64,000 nucleotides of DNA from Sphingomonas pseudosanguinis (GTDB lineage: Bacteria > Pseudomonadota > Alphaproteobacteria > Sphingomonadales > Sphingomonadaceae). The stretch is from assembly GCF_014196255.1 (NCBI RefSeq), contig NZ_JACIDH010000005.1, forward strand, positions 62,001 through 126,000, given 5' to 3'. This document shows positions 51,009 to 59,744 of the stretch, piece by piece. The translations under genes and the position numbers were made by a program. Position 1 is the first letter of the stretch; every line of letters begins with the position of its first letter. The notes under the pieces were generated by a model. The model made no database searches and was not told the DNA's origin. It worked only from the letters and a program-made list of their open reading frames with translations.

Positions 51009-52153
51009 TCCGCCCCTTCGGCTATTTCGTCCACCACCAGGGACGCGGCCATGCCGAACGCTGCGCCGCGATCCTGAACGCGCTGCCGCCCGAGCGGCCG
51101 GTGACGATCTTCTGCGCGCGCGACGACATCTTTCCGGCGCTTCCCAAAAGCGCGACGATCGTGACCATCCCGTCGCTGTTCGAGCCGACCGGCGGCGAGG
51201 CCGGGACGATGGATGCGGTGCCGACCCCCGACACGCTGCATTGTGCGCCGCTCGGCTGGCCGGGCATCCGCCATGCCATGGCGGTGATCGCGCAGTGGTT
51301 CGATGCGGCCGACCCCGCGCTGATGATCTGCGACGTGTCGGCCGAGATCGCGCAACTGTCGCGCATCTGCTCGGTCCCGCACGTCAAGGTGCTGCAGCAT
51401 GGCGACCGTCACGATCCCGGCCACCGTGCCGCCTATGACGGCGCGGCCGGCCTGCTGGCGGCGTTCGACGAGGCGCTCGCCCAGCCCGAATGGGACACGG
51501 GCATGCGTGCCAAGACCTGTTTTGCCGGCGGGCTGGGCGTCGATACCCGCGTGCCCGAGCGCGAACTGGCGCGACAGCGGATCGGCGTCGGCGCGGACGA
51601 GGAACTGATTCTCGTCATGTCGGGCGGCGGCGGTGGCGGCTTCGCGCAGGCCCCGCTCGGCGTCGGGGCGCGCAGCCGGCCGGGCGCACGCTGGATCACC
51701 ATCGGCCCCGTGCAGCGTGACTGGCACGCGACCGAGCCCACCAACATCGAGCATCGCGGCTGGGTCGATAACCCGGCCGACCATGTCGCCGCCGCCGATC
51801 TCGTCATCGCCTCGACCGGCAACACCACCTGCCAGCAGATCCTGGCCGCCGCACGGCCCTGGCTCGCCGTTCCCGAATGGCGCTATTTCGACGAGCAGCA
51901 CCGCAAGGCCGAAGCGCTGGCCGCCGCCGGCGTCGCCTGTGTCCGCCCGCACCTGCCCTCCTCGGCGCAGGCCTGGACCGCCGCGCTCGCCGAGACGCGC
52001 GCGGGTCATCGCCCGGCGGCGCAGCGGGCGATGATCGCCGATGCGCCCGCGCAGCGCGCCGCCGACTGGCTGGAGGCGCTCGCCATCCGATTGTGGCCGG
52101 TCGCGATCGACCTGCCCATGCCCTCACCCGATCCCAGCGGAGTCGTTTCATGA
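51005..52153 (+). CDS. MurG/GT28-like glycosyltransferase
   Basis: A 382-residue protein whose ATG overlaps the preceding stop. It begins GYFVHHQGRGHAERCAAIL, the GxGH-type N-terminal loop of MurG-like GT-B enzymes, and continues with VLQHGDRHDPGHR, MSGGGGGGFA and a C-terminal donor region GWVDNPADHVAAADLVIASTGNTTCQQ (core ASTGNTT, near residue 270). This fold transfers a nucleotide sugar to a lipid or oligosaccharide acceptor. No signal or membrane helix is visible. I cannot name the sugar. Tight coupling on both sides places it in the pathway starting with the SPS-like fusion. Confidence 0.75.
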   Translation: MIRPFGYFVHHQGRGHAERCAAILNALPPERPVTIFCARDDIFPALPKSATIVTIPSLFEPTGGEAGTMDAVPTPDTLHCAPLGWPGIRHAMAVIAQWFDAADPALMICDVSAEIAQLSRICSVPHVKVLQHGDRHDPGHRAAYDGAAGLLAAFDEALAQPEWDTGMRAKTCFAGGLGVDTRVPERELARQRIGVGADEELILVMSGGGGGGFAQAPLGVGARSRPGARWITIGPVQRDWHATEPTNIEHRGWVDNPADHVAAADLVIASTGNTTCQQILAAARPWLAVPEWRYFDEQHRKAEALAAAGVACVRPHLPSSAQAWTAALAETRAGHRPAAQRAMIADAPAQRAADWLEALAIRLWPVAIDLPMPSPDPSGVVS

Positions 52154-53064
52154 TCTCGGTCGTCACGCTTGCCGGGGGCCGCCCCGACCACCTCCGCAAC
52201 GTCGTCCTCGGCCTGTGCCGCCAGAGCGTCCTGCCCGCCGAGCTGATCGTCGCGGTGATCCAGGACACGACCTATGACTTGCCGGAGGCGCCCTTCCCCA
52301 TCCGGCAGATGATGATCGACGGCCCCCGCCTGCCGCTGGCGACCGCACGCAATACGGCGGCGCGCGCGGCGATCGGCGACAAGCTGGTCTTCCTCGACAT
52401 GGACTGCATCCCGACGCCCGGGCTGCTGGCCGATTACGGCCGTTATCTCGACGAGATGGACGGGTTGCTGATGGGCGAGGTGATGTACCTGCCCGGTGGC
52501 GCGACCCAGGGGGACTGGTCGACCGACCGGTTCGCCGACATCGCGGTGCGCCATTCGGACCGGCGCGGCCCGCCACCAGCGGGGATCGAGGTGTGCGAGG
52601 ATTATCGCTGCTTCTGGTCGCTCAACTTCGCGATGCGGCGCGACACCTTCCTGAGCACGGGAGGGTTCGACGAACGCTATGCCGGCTATGGCGGCGAGGA
52701 CACCGATTTCGGCAAGGTCGTGGACAAGGCCGGCATCCCCATCGCCTGGATCAAGGGCGGCCTTGCCTATCACCAATATCACCCGCACCACATGCCGCCG
52801 GTCCATCATCTGGAAAGCGTGGTCCGCAACGCCGAGGCGTTCGAGGCCAAATGGGGCTATCGCACCATGGGCCACTGGCTGCACGCCTTTCGCCTGATGG
52901 GACTGATCGACGACACGCCCGGCCGCCCGATCCGCATCCTGCGCGCGCCCAATGAGGAGGACCTGACCCTGACGGGCCAGCAGAGCCACCAGCCCTATGC
53001 CAATACCGCCAGCGTCATCCGCCTGCTGGAGGAGCGCGCGGCCGCCGGCCGGGCCGCCGCATGA
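52150..53064 (+). CDS. GT2-family glycosyltransferase
   Basis: A 304-residue GT-A enzyme. MISVVTLAGGRPDHLRNVVLGL opens the Rossmann-like domain, VFLDMDCIPTPG gives the DxD-type metal site (DMD, near residue 78-80) and GYGGEDTDFGKV the catalytic-base ED motif typical of this galactosyl or chitin-synthase-like group. No membrane segment is apparent. The ATG overlaps the stop of the previous gene, and the next gene starts on its own stop. The sugar is unknown. Confidence 0.85.
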   Translation: MISVVTLAGGRPDHLRNVVLGLCRQSVLPAELIVAVIQDTTYDLPEAPFPIRQMMIDGPRLPLATARNTAARAAIGDKLVFLDMDCIPTPGLLADYGRYLDEMDGLLMGEVMYLPGGATQGDWSTDRFADIAVRHSDRRGPPPAGIEVCEDYRCFWSLNFAMRRDTFLSTGGFDERYAGYGGEDTDFGKVVDKAGIPIAWIKGGLAYHQYHPHHMPPVHHLESVVRNAEAFEAKWGYRTMGHWLHAFRLMGLIDDTPGRPIRILRAPNEEDLTLTGQQSHQPYANTASVIRLLEERAAAGRAAA

Positions 53065-54137
53065 GGATCGCGCTCCTCGCCCATGTCCGTCAGCCGATCC
53101 GGCAACCCTTTCTGGGCGGCATGGAGGCGCATGGCTGGTATCTGGCCGAGGGGCTGATGGCGCGCGGGCATGAGGTGGTGCTGTTCGCCAGCGGCGACAG
53201 CGACCCGCGCTTCACGATCGATCCGGTGCTGCCCACCCATTATGAGGCGGTATTCCCCTGGGCCGAGCATCGCGGCAAGCCCGAGCTGATCGCGCATGTC
53301 GATGCCGGCTATGCCGCCGCCTGCGACCGGATCGCGCGCGGGGGTTTCGATGTCGTCCACAATAACAGCCTCCATCGCTTTCCGCTGGAGCAGCGGCGCA
53401 CGGCGGTGACGCCGACCGTCACCTCGCTGCACGTACCGCCCTATGACGCGCTCCACCATTTCGTGGCGGTCAGCCCGTCCCTCAGCCACCTTCTGACCGT
53501 CACCTCGCAAAGCCAGTTGCGCGCCTGGTGGCCCGAAGGCGCGCCGCCCGAGGCGTCGGTGCTGCACAACGCCATCGATCCCGCCGCATGGCCCTTCGTC
53601 GCGAACGGCAATGGCGAGGCGGTGTGGTGCGGGCGGATCACCCCCAACAAGGGCACGCATCTGGCGATCGACGCCGCGCGCCGGGCCGGCGTGGCGCTGA
53701 CGCTGTTCGGTGCGGTCGAGGACCCGGATTACTGGGCGGCCGAGATTGCGCCGCGCCTGGGCGGCGGCATCCGCTATGGCGGGCATCTGGACGGGGCGGC
53801 GCTCGCTGCCGAGTTGGGCCGCGCCTCGGTCTTCCTGTTCACCCCCTGCTGGGACGAGCCCTTCGGTCTGGTCGCGATCGAGGCGATGGCGTGCGGCCTG
53901 CCCGTCGCCGCCTTCGACCAAGGCGCGGCGCGCGAGGTGGTCGGTGAGGCCGGCGTGATCGCACCCGCCGGAGACGTCGCCGCGCTGGCCGCCGCCATTC
54001 AAGACAGCCTGGCCATCGACCGGGCGGTGCCGCGCCGCCGGGTGGAGGCGCATTTCGCGCGGGACCTATGGCTCGACCGATGCGAGGCGCTTTACGCCAG
54101 CGTCACCGCCGCCCGGCCGGGCGCCATCGCGGCGTGA
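53061..54137 (+). CDS. GT4-family glycosyltransferase
   Basis: A 358-residue GT-B enzyme. MRIALLAHVRQPI is followed by a glycine-rich loop (FLGGMEAHGWYLAEGL) and VVHNNSLHRFPL; the C-terminal half holds WCGRITPNKGTHLAIDAA and donor site FTPCWDEPFGLVAIEAMACG (core DEPFGLVAIEA, about 270-280). These are standard retaining GT4 features. It has no signal peptide. It overlaps the GT2 gene upstream by 4 bp and the pyruvyltransferase-like gene downstream by 4 bp. The acceptor could be the product of the preceding transferases. Confidence 0.88.
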   Translation: MRIALLAHVRQPIRQPFLGGMEAHGWYLAEGLMARGHEVVLFASGDSDPRFTIDPVLPTHYEAVFPWAEHRGKPELIAHVDAGYAAACDRIARGGFDVVHNNSLHRFPLEQRRTAVTPTVTSLHVPPYDALHHFVAVSPSLSHLLTVTSQSQLRAWWPEGAPPEASVLHNAIDPAAWPFVANGNGEAVWCGRITPNKGTHLAIDAARRAGVALTLFGAVEDPDYWAAEIAPRLGGGIRYGGHLDGAALAAELGRASVFLFTPCWDEPFGLVAIEAMACGLPVAAFDQGAAREVVGEAGVIAPAGDVAALAAAIQDSLAIDRAVPRRRVEAHFARDLWLDRCEALYASVTAARPGAIAA

Positions 54138-55048
54138 ACGATCCCGTCATCGCCGCCCAGCGTGCGGCCCTGCTCGATCTCTATCGCCGCCATGCGCCCC
54201 CGCCGGGCACGCCCTATGCACTGGTCGATTTCCCGGACCACCCCAATGTCGGCGACAGCGCGATCTGGCTGGGCGAGATCGCGCTGCTCCGGGAGGTCGG
54301 TGCGGGCGATCCGGCCTATGTCTGCCGCTGGGACGATTTCGATGAGGGTGCCTTTCGCGCCGTCTGCCCCGAAGGGCCGATCCTGATCCATGGTGGCGGC
54401 AATCTGGGCGACATCTGGCCGCATCACCAGCATTTCCGCGAGGCGTTGCTGACCCGCTGTCCCGACCGGCGGATCGTGCAGCTGCCCCAGTCGATCCGCT
54501 TCCGCGATCCCGCCAATCGCGATCGCTTTGCCGCCACCGTCGCGCGGCATCCGAACTTCCACCTGTGCCTCCGCGATGACGCCAGCCTGGCCGAGGCGCG
54601 GGCGCATTTCGCTTGTCCCAGCGAACTCGCCCCCGACTCCGCCTTCGGCCTCGGAGCCCTCCCCCGGCCGGTCGAACCCGATTGCGACGTGCTGATGCTG
54701 TTGCGGTCGGATGCCGAGCGGGCCGCGCGCGACGATGGCGGTCTGCGCGCGCTTCGCGGTGCCGTCGCGCTCGACTGGCTGGAGGAGGAACCGGTCACGG
54801 CGACCAACCCGACCGAACGCGCCCGCCAGCGTGTCGCGCGCGGGCTGCGCCTGTTGTCGCGCGGGGACAGGATCGTGACCGATCGGCTGCACGGCCATAT
54901 CCTGGCGCTGTTGCTCGGCATCCGCCACATCATCCTCGACAATGATTATGGCAAGGTCGCCGCCTATCATGCCGCCTGGACCGCCGGCTCGCCGCTGGTC
55001 CGTCAGGCCGCTACGGCGGAGGAGGCCTTGGCCGGGCTGATGGCATGA
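54134..55048 (+). CDS. Polysaccharide pyruvyl transferase family protein
   Basis: A 304-residue protein of the polysaccharide pyruvyl transferase family (PF04230). Visible family phrases are VDFPDHPNVGDSAIWLGEI (about 29-47), ILIHGGGNLGDIWPHHQHFR (core HGGGNLGD), VQLPQSIRF, LCLRDDASL and the C-terminal VTDRLHGHILALLLG with the conserved RLHGH. Members transfer pyruvate from PEP to a sugar as a ketal, though several family proteins act differently. The GTG at 54134 overlaps the GT4 stop and matches the family's usual length. In this operon it would decorate the glycan. Confidence 0.87.
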   Translation: MNDPVIAAQRAALLDLYRRHAPPPGTPYALVDFPDHPNVGDSAIWLGEIALLREVGAGDPAYVCRWDDFDEGAFRAVCPEGPILIHGGGNLGDIWPHHQHFREALLTRCPDRRIVQLPQSIRFRDPANRDRFAATVARHPNFHLCLRDDASLAEARAHFACPSELAPDSAFGLGALPRPVEPDCDVLMLLRSDAERAARDDGGLRALRGAVALDWLEEEPVTATNPTERARQRVARGLRLLSRGDRIVTDRLHGHILALLLGIRHIILDNDYGKVAAYHAAWTAGSPLVRQAATAEEALAGLMA

Positions 55049-55938
55049 TCGACATCAGCCTGCTGATCTGCACCCGCAATCGCCGCGCCAGCCTGTCCGC
55101 CACACTGGCCTCGATCGCGGCGGCGGCGGGCGGGCGGCGGCTGGAGGTGATCGTCGTCGACAATGGCTCGACCGACGACAGCGCCGCGCTGGTCCGGGCA
55201 TGGGCGGCGGATCAGTCCTTCACCGTCCGCCTGCTCGCCGAGCCGCGCCCCGGCCTGGCCCGCGCGCGCAACATTGCATTGGCAGCGGCGCGGGGGCGGA
55301 TCATCGCGATGACCGACGATGACTGCGTCCTCCATCCCGACTATTTCGAGCAACTGGCCCGCGCCTTCGCCGAACAGCCGGCACCCGTCATCATCGGCGG
55401 CCGTATCCTCTTGGGTGACCCGGCCGACCTGCCCGTGACCGTCAAGCTGGAGGATCATCCGATGATCGCCCCCGCAAGCGGCTTTCCCGGCGGCTTCGTG
55501 ATGGGGGCCAACCTGGCCTTCACCGCCGATGTCCGCGACCGCTTGGGCCTGTTCGACGAGCGGTTCGGCGCGGGCGCGCCGTTTCGCGCGGCCGAGGATA
55601 CCGATTACCTGTTCCGCGCACTGGGGCATGGCATTCCGGTCCGCTACGACCCGCATTTCGTCGTCGATCATCACCATGGCCGCCGCCGCGCCGAAGAGGT
55701 CGTCGCGCTGCTCGCCGGCTATGGCTATGGCGATGGTGCACTCTATGCCAAGCATCTGCTGACCGACCGGCGCATCTCCTGTGCGATAGGGCGCGACCTG
55801 GCCCATCTGCGCGAGCGGATCGTCGGTCCGGTGCCTGCCATCAGCCATTTCCACGCCTTTCGCCTGCGCCATGTCCTGGCGGGACTGGTCGGCTATGGCC
55901 GCGCGGCGATCCGGCATCGGGCGGCACTTCGCCGCTGA
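55045..55938 (+). CDS. GT2-family glycosyltransferase (second)
   Basis: A 297-residue GT-A protein. It starts ISLLICTRNRRASLSATLASI, followed by VIVVDNGSTDDS, AMTDDDCVLHPDYF with the DDD metal site (near residue 92-94), GANLAFTADV and FGAGAPFRAAEDTDYLFRAL with the catalytic ED. The C-terminal 60 residues are basic and partly hydrophobic (FHAFRLRHVLAGLVGYGRAA), perhaps for membrane contact. The ATG overlaps the upstream stop by 4 bp. It is the last of the six coupled genes; no hairpin follows directly. Confidence 0.88.
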   Translation: MIDISLLICTRNRRASLSATLASIAAAAGGRRLEVIVVDNGSTDDSAALVRAWAADQSFTVRLLAEPRPGLARARNIALAAARGRIIAMTDDDCVLHPDYFEQLARAFAEQPAPVIIGGRILLGDPADLPVTVKLEDHPMIAPASGFPGGFVMGANLAFTADVRDRLGLFDERFGAGAPFRAAEDTDYLFRALGHGIPVRYDPHFVVDHHHGRRRAEEVVALLAGYGYGDGALYAKHLLTDRRISCAIGRDLAHLRERIVGPVPAISHFHAFRLRHVLAGLVGYGRAAIRHRAALRR

Positions 55939-56019
55939 GCGAATACGGCACGGTCGCGGTTGTTTTCGCCGACCCCGCCTCCCATTTGCGGCGACGAACC
56001 CCGATGGAGCTATCCGCCG

Positions 56020-56892
56020 ATGAGTGACGACGCCTATACCCCGCCCGCCATCTGGACCTGGGACAAGGAAAGCGGCGGCCGCTTTGCCGCGATCAACCGG
56101 CCCGTCGCCGGCCCGACGCACGACAAGGACCTGCCGGTCGGCCAGCATCCCTTCCAGCTCTATTCGATGGGCACGCCCAATGGCGTGAAGGTCACCATCC
56201 TGTTCGAGGAACTGCTCGCCGCCGGCCATGCGGGCGCGGAATATGACGCCTGGCTGATCCGCATCAACGAAGGCGATCAGTTCGGCAGCGGCTTCGTCGC
56301 GGTCAACCCCAACTCCAAAATCCCCGCCCTGGTCGACCGACGGGGCGACCAGCCGATCTCCATCTTCGAATCGGGCGCGATCATGGTCCATCTGGCGGAG
56401 AGCTTCGGCGCGTTCCTGCCGACCGAGCCCGCCGCCCGCGCGCATGTCCCGTCCTGGCTGTTCTGGCAGATGGGCAGTGCGCCTTTCCTGGGCGGCGGCT
56501 TCGGCCATTTCTATGCCTATGCGCCGGTGAAGATCGAATATGCGATCAACCGCTATGCCATGGAGGCCAAGCGCCAGCTCGACGTGCTCGACCGGCAACT
56601 GGCGCAGCACCGCTATGTCGCGGGCGACGAATACAGCATCGCCGACATGGCGATCTGGTCATGGTACGGGCAGTTGGTGCTGGGCGATCTCTACAACGCC
56701 GCCGAATTCCTGCAGGTGGACGACTATACCCATGTCCGCCGCTGGGCCCAGGAACTGGCGGCACGCCCGGCGGTCAAGCGCGGGCGGATGGTCAACCGTA
56801 CGATCGGCGATCCCGCCGAACAGCTGCTCGAACGCCATGACGCCAGCGACTTCGACGAGCGCACGCAGGACAAGCTCGCCACTGACGCCTGA
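56020..56892 (+). CDS. Glutathione S-transferase family protein, YghU-like
   Basis: A 290-residue GST of the Nu class typified by YghU, which has disulfide-bond reductase or organic-peroxide reductase activity with glutathione. The thioredoxin-fold half has LYSMGTPNGVKVTILFEEL (about 48-66), NPNSKIPALVD and IFESGAIMVHLAE; the helical half includes VAGDEYSIADMAIWSWYG. The extended N-terminus before the fold is usual for YghU. I chose the ATG at 56020. It stands alone between the glycan operon and a repeat block. Confidence 0.9.
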   Translation: MSDDAYTPPAIWTWDKESGGRFAAINRPVAGPTHDKDLPVGQHPFQLYSMGTPNGVKVTILFEELLAAGHAGAEYDAWLIRINEGDQFGSGFVAVNPNSKIPALVDRRGDQPISIFESGAIMVHLAESFGAFLPTEPAARAHVPSWLFWQMGSAPFLGGGFGHFYAYAPVKIEYAINRYAMEAKRQLDVLDRQLAQHRYVAGDEYSIADMAIWSWYGQLVLGDLYNAAEFLQVDDYTHVRRWAQELAARPAVKRGRMVNRTIGDPAEQLLERHDASDFDERTQDKLATDA

Positions 56893-56918
56893 CCCAGGCC
56901 AGATCGACATTCATCTTA

Positions 56919-57055
56919 TTCCTCCCCTGTACGGGGCGGTGGCAGGCCGAAGGGCCTGACGGAGGGGTGTCCCGGTTTGATAGACCGGACCGCATCCATG
57001 ACCGGTGACCCCCCTCCACCATCCTGCGGATGGTCCCCCCCTTACAGGGGAGGAA
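56919..57055. repeat. 137-bp repeat element with 13-bp perfect inverted ends
   Basis: TTCCTCCCCTGTA (56919-56931) and TACAGGGGAGGAA (57043-57055) are exact inverted copies. The interior carries a CCCTCCACCATC-CTGC-GATGG hairpin like that in the 10934-11055 block, and GGCC-gaa-GGGCC-like pairs. No ORF of note lies inside. It looks like a non-autonomous repeat family member of the REP/MITE kind. Confidence 0.75.
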
Positions 57056-57172
57056 AGACGGTGTGGCGGCCTGCATGTCGATCCGGCTTATGAGCGCTTC
57101 GCGGCGGGATCGCCCGCCATCCGCCGCGAAGCGCTTGATCGGCGCGACGTATCGCGCTTTTACACTGTCCTG

Positions 57173-59566
57173 ATGTCGCGCGTCCTCCCCCGCCTGCCCC
57201 GCCCCCTCCTCGCGCTCGGGCTGACCGGGCTGGGGCTGTGCGCCACGCCGTTCGTCACGGCCGACCCAGCGCCGTTCGACCTGCCTGGCCCCGCGCTTCG
57301 CATCACCGTCACGCGCGGCGAGCGGACGCTGCCTATCGCCGAGGTGCCCAATCTGGCGGCGGGCGACCGGCTGACCGTCGACGCCGACCTGCCCAAGGAT
57401 CAGCGCGCGCATTATCTGCTGTTCTCCGCCTTTCTGAGCGGTGCGACCAATCCGCCGCCCAAGAACTGGGTCCAGTCGGCCGAGACGTGGAAGGACAAGG
57501 ACAAGGATCGTCGCCTGACCCTGACCGTGCCCAAGGGGGCGCGACAGATGGCGCTGTTCCTGGTGCCCGAGACGGGCGGCGCGTCGGGCACCATCGTCGA
57601 TGCGGTCCGCGACCGCCCGGGCGAGTTCGTCCGCGCGGTGCAGGATCTGAACCAGGCCTCGCTCGACCGGTCGCGGCTCAACGCCTTCGTCGCGGCGATC
57701 CGCGCGCAGGAGAACAGCCACCCCGAATTCCTGCGCACCATCGCGCCGGCACTGGCGGGCAGCCTGGCGATCAAGATGAACCCGGACTGCCTGGCGCGGG
57801 TAATCGAGTTGCAGGCGGCCTGCCTTCTTGAAAATCGCGACGCGCTGGTCCTTGCCGACATCCATAGCAGTTCGATGACCGACACGCTGATCGGCGCGCC
57901 GACCGATCTGGCGCTGCAGCTCAGCTATACGCGCGAGGCGGGGCTGGGCTATTACAGCCCCTATATCGGCGTCATCCGCGACATCGCGCGGGTGTTCGGC
58001 GCGTTCGGCAATCCGCAGTTCGGCTATCTGCCGACGCTGGCCACGCGCGACGGCGACAGGCTGTCGTTGCTGCTCAACGCGGCCCCGTCCTTCGCCAAGC
58101 CCAAATCGGTGCTCGTCGCCGCCATGCCCGCGATCGATGCGGGCAGCCCGCCGCGCCTGCGCGCCGCCACCGACCAGCCGCTGTGCGGGGCGAAGCCGGG
58201 CCTCGTCCTGCCGGTCGAGGGTGCGCCACTGATCTATTCCACCGCCTTCGCGCGCGATATGGCGGTGACGCTGACCCAGGCGAACGGTCAGCGGATCGAG
58301 GTGCCGGTGCGCGCCCGCGCCGATCGTGGCGGCTATATCCTGGCCGAGCCGCTGCCCGCCGGCCTGTCGGGCAAGGCAACCGCCAAGCTGCACGGCCAAT
58401 GGGGCTTCGAGTCGTTCGAAGGGCCGGGCTTCACGCTGCAATTCCCAACCGACGGCGAGTGGCGCGCCGGCGACACCGACCAGAGCCTGGTGGTCGGGCG
58501 CGACAATGTGGTCGAGCTGACCGGTCCGGCCGCCGCCTGCGTCACCGGCGTGACGATGCGCGCCAGCAATGGCGCGGCGCAGGGCGTGGCTTTTACCCCG
58601 CGCGGGGCCGATGCGATCGCCGTCACCCTGCCGATGAAGGGCAGCCGCGCCGGACCGGTCACGCTGGAGGTGCAGCAGATGGGCCGCGACACGCCCCGCA
58701 CCGTGACCTTGCGCGCCTATTCGCCCGCCAGCCGGGTCGACAGCGTGGCGCTGGCGCGCGGCGACCGGTTCGTGACGCTGACCGGCCAGCGGCTGGACGA
58801 GATCGCCGGGGTCGACATGGGCGGCGTGGCGCTGTCCCCCGGCACGGTGACGCGCGAAGGCGACAGCGACCGCCTGATCGCCACGGCGGCGGGCGACCGC
58901 GCGCCCGAGGGCACGGCCGCCCGGATCAAGCTGAACGACGGACGGACGCTGACCGTCCCGGTGACGAGCGCCCCGCCGCGCCCCGCCGCGACGCTCGTCA
59001 GCCGGACGCTGACCATGCCCGACAGCCCCAAGGGGCTGGCGCTGGCGACGCGCGACGAGACGGTCCTGCCCGACAATGCCCGGCTGACCTTCGCCATCCA
59101 TGCCGGTGAGGGACAGTCGCTGACCCCCGCCGACGCGGTCGAGGTGACGACGGCGGATGGCGGCACGTCGGTGGTCCTGGAGGGCGGGCGCGACGTCCGG
59201 CTCTCCTCGCCCGAGATCGCGGTGGCGACGCTCGATCCGGCACGGCTGGGGCCGGCGGCGGCGGGGCCGCTGCGCTTCCGGCTGGTGCGCGGGGCGATCA
59301 AGGGCGATTGGGTGCCGCTCGCCACGCTGGTGCGCCTGCCCAGGATCGAGGCGGTGCGGTGCGACGCCGGCCAGTGCCGGATGGAGGGACGCGACCTTTT
59401 CCTGATCGACCGGGTCGCGGCCAGCGCTGACATGGCGGGCGCGGTCACGGTGCCAGCGGGCTATACCGCCCCGCGCCTCGCGGTGCCCGCCCCCAATGCC
59501 GGGTCGCTCTATGTGACGTTGCGCGATGCCCCGGCCGTGCCCTTCACGCTGGCAACAGGGCAATAA
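57173..59566 (+). CDS. Large exported protein of unknown function
   Basis: A 797-residue protein I do not recognise. The start at 57173 gives a Sec-like signal (MSRVLPRLPRPLLALGLTGLGLCATPFVTA). The first third (about 30-270) is mixed, with a helical part around 140-200 and two possible disulfide cysteines (NPDCLARVIELQAACL). The rest is beta-rich and repetitive in feel, with many Thr/Val strands (about 330-790), suggesting several beta-sandwich domains, and ends VPFTLATGQ. The C-terminal pair in VRCDAGQCRMEG may form another disulfide. No catalytic motif, membrane helix or lipobox is evident. It may be a periplasmic or surface protein; neighbours give no clue. Confidence 0.75.
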   Translation: MSRVLPRLPRPLLALGLTGLGLCATPFVTADPAPFDLPGPALRITVTRGERTLPIAEVPNLAAGDRLTVDADLPKDQRAHYLLFSAFLSGATNPPPKNWVQSAETWKDKDKDRRLTLTVPKGARQMALFLVPETGGASGTIVDAVRDRPGEFVRAVQDLNQASLDRSRLNAFVAAIRAQENSHPEFLRTIAPALAGSLAIKMNPDCLARVIELQAACLLENRDALVLADIHSSSMTDTLIGAPTDLALQLSYTREAGLGYYSPYIGVIRDIARVFGAFGNPQFGYLPTLATRDGDRLSLLLNAAPSFAKPKSVLVAAMPAIDAGSPPRLRAATDQPLCGAKPGLVLPVEGAPLIYSTAFARDMAVTLTQANGQRIEVPVRARADRGGYILAEPLPAGLSGKATAKLHGQWGFESFEGPGFTLQFPTDGEWRAGDTDQSLVVGRDNVVELTGPAAACVTGVTMRASNGAAQGVAFTPRGADAIAVTLPMKGSRAGPVTLEVQQMGRDTPRTVTLRAYSPASRVDSVALARGDRFVTLTGQRLDEIAGVDMGGVALSPGTVTREGDSDRLIATAAGDRAPEGTAARIKLNDGRTLTVPVTSAPPRPAATLVSRTLTMPDSPKGLALATRDETVLPDNARLTFAIHAGEGQSLTPADAVEVTTADGGTSVVLEGGRDVRLSSPEIAVATLDPARLGPAAAGPLRFRLVRGAIKGDWVPLATLVRLPRIEAVRCDAGQCRMEGRDLFLIDRVAASADMAGAVTVPAGYTAPRLAVPAPNAGSLYVTLRDAPAVPFTLATGQ

Positions 59567-59606
59567 CCAAGGCGGGGAAAGACGGCTGGTCTTGGAAGTG
59601 CGCCCA

Positions 59607-59704
59607 CCCCTCCCCTTCAGGGGAGGGGCCGGGGGTGGGGCGTATCCTCAAGCGCAGCGTTCGTGGAGAGGCCCCACCCCAACCCCTCCCCTGAAGGGGA
59701 GGGG
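59607..59704. repeat. Inverted pair of palindromes between convergent genes
   Basis: CCCCTCCCCT-tc-AGGGGAGGGG (59607-59628) and CCCCTCCCCT-ga-AGGGGAGGGG (59683-59704) are 10-bp stems. GGGGGTGGGGC after the first mirrors GCCCCACCCC before the second, so the two are themselves inverted. The element separates the convergent genes ending at 59566 and 59745 and could stop transcription both ways. Confidence 0.8.
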
Positions 59705-59744
59705 CTTGTACTGACTCAAGGCATCGTCATCCCGACCTGAGGCA

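Noticed and set aside
56792-59563. A 923-codon frame antisense to the unknown exported protein
   Set aside because: Because the sense protein is itself unrecognised I compared both. The sense frame has a signal peptide and balanced composition; the antisense is His/Arg/Gln/Gly-rich and runs into the GST gene.
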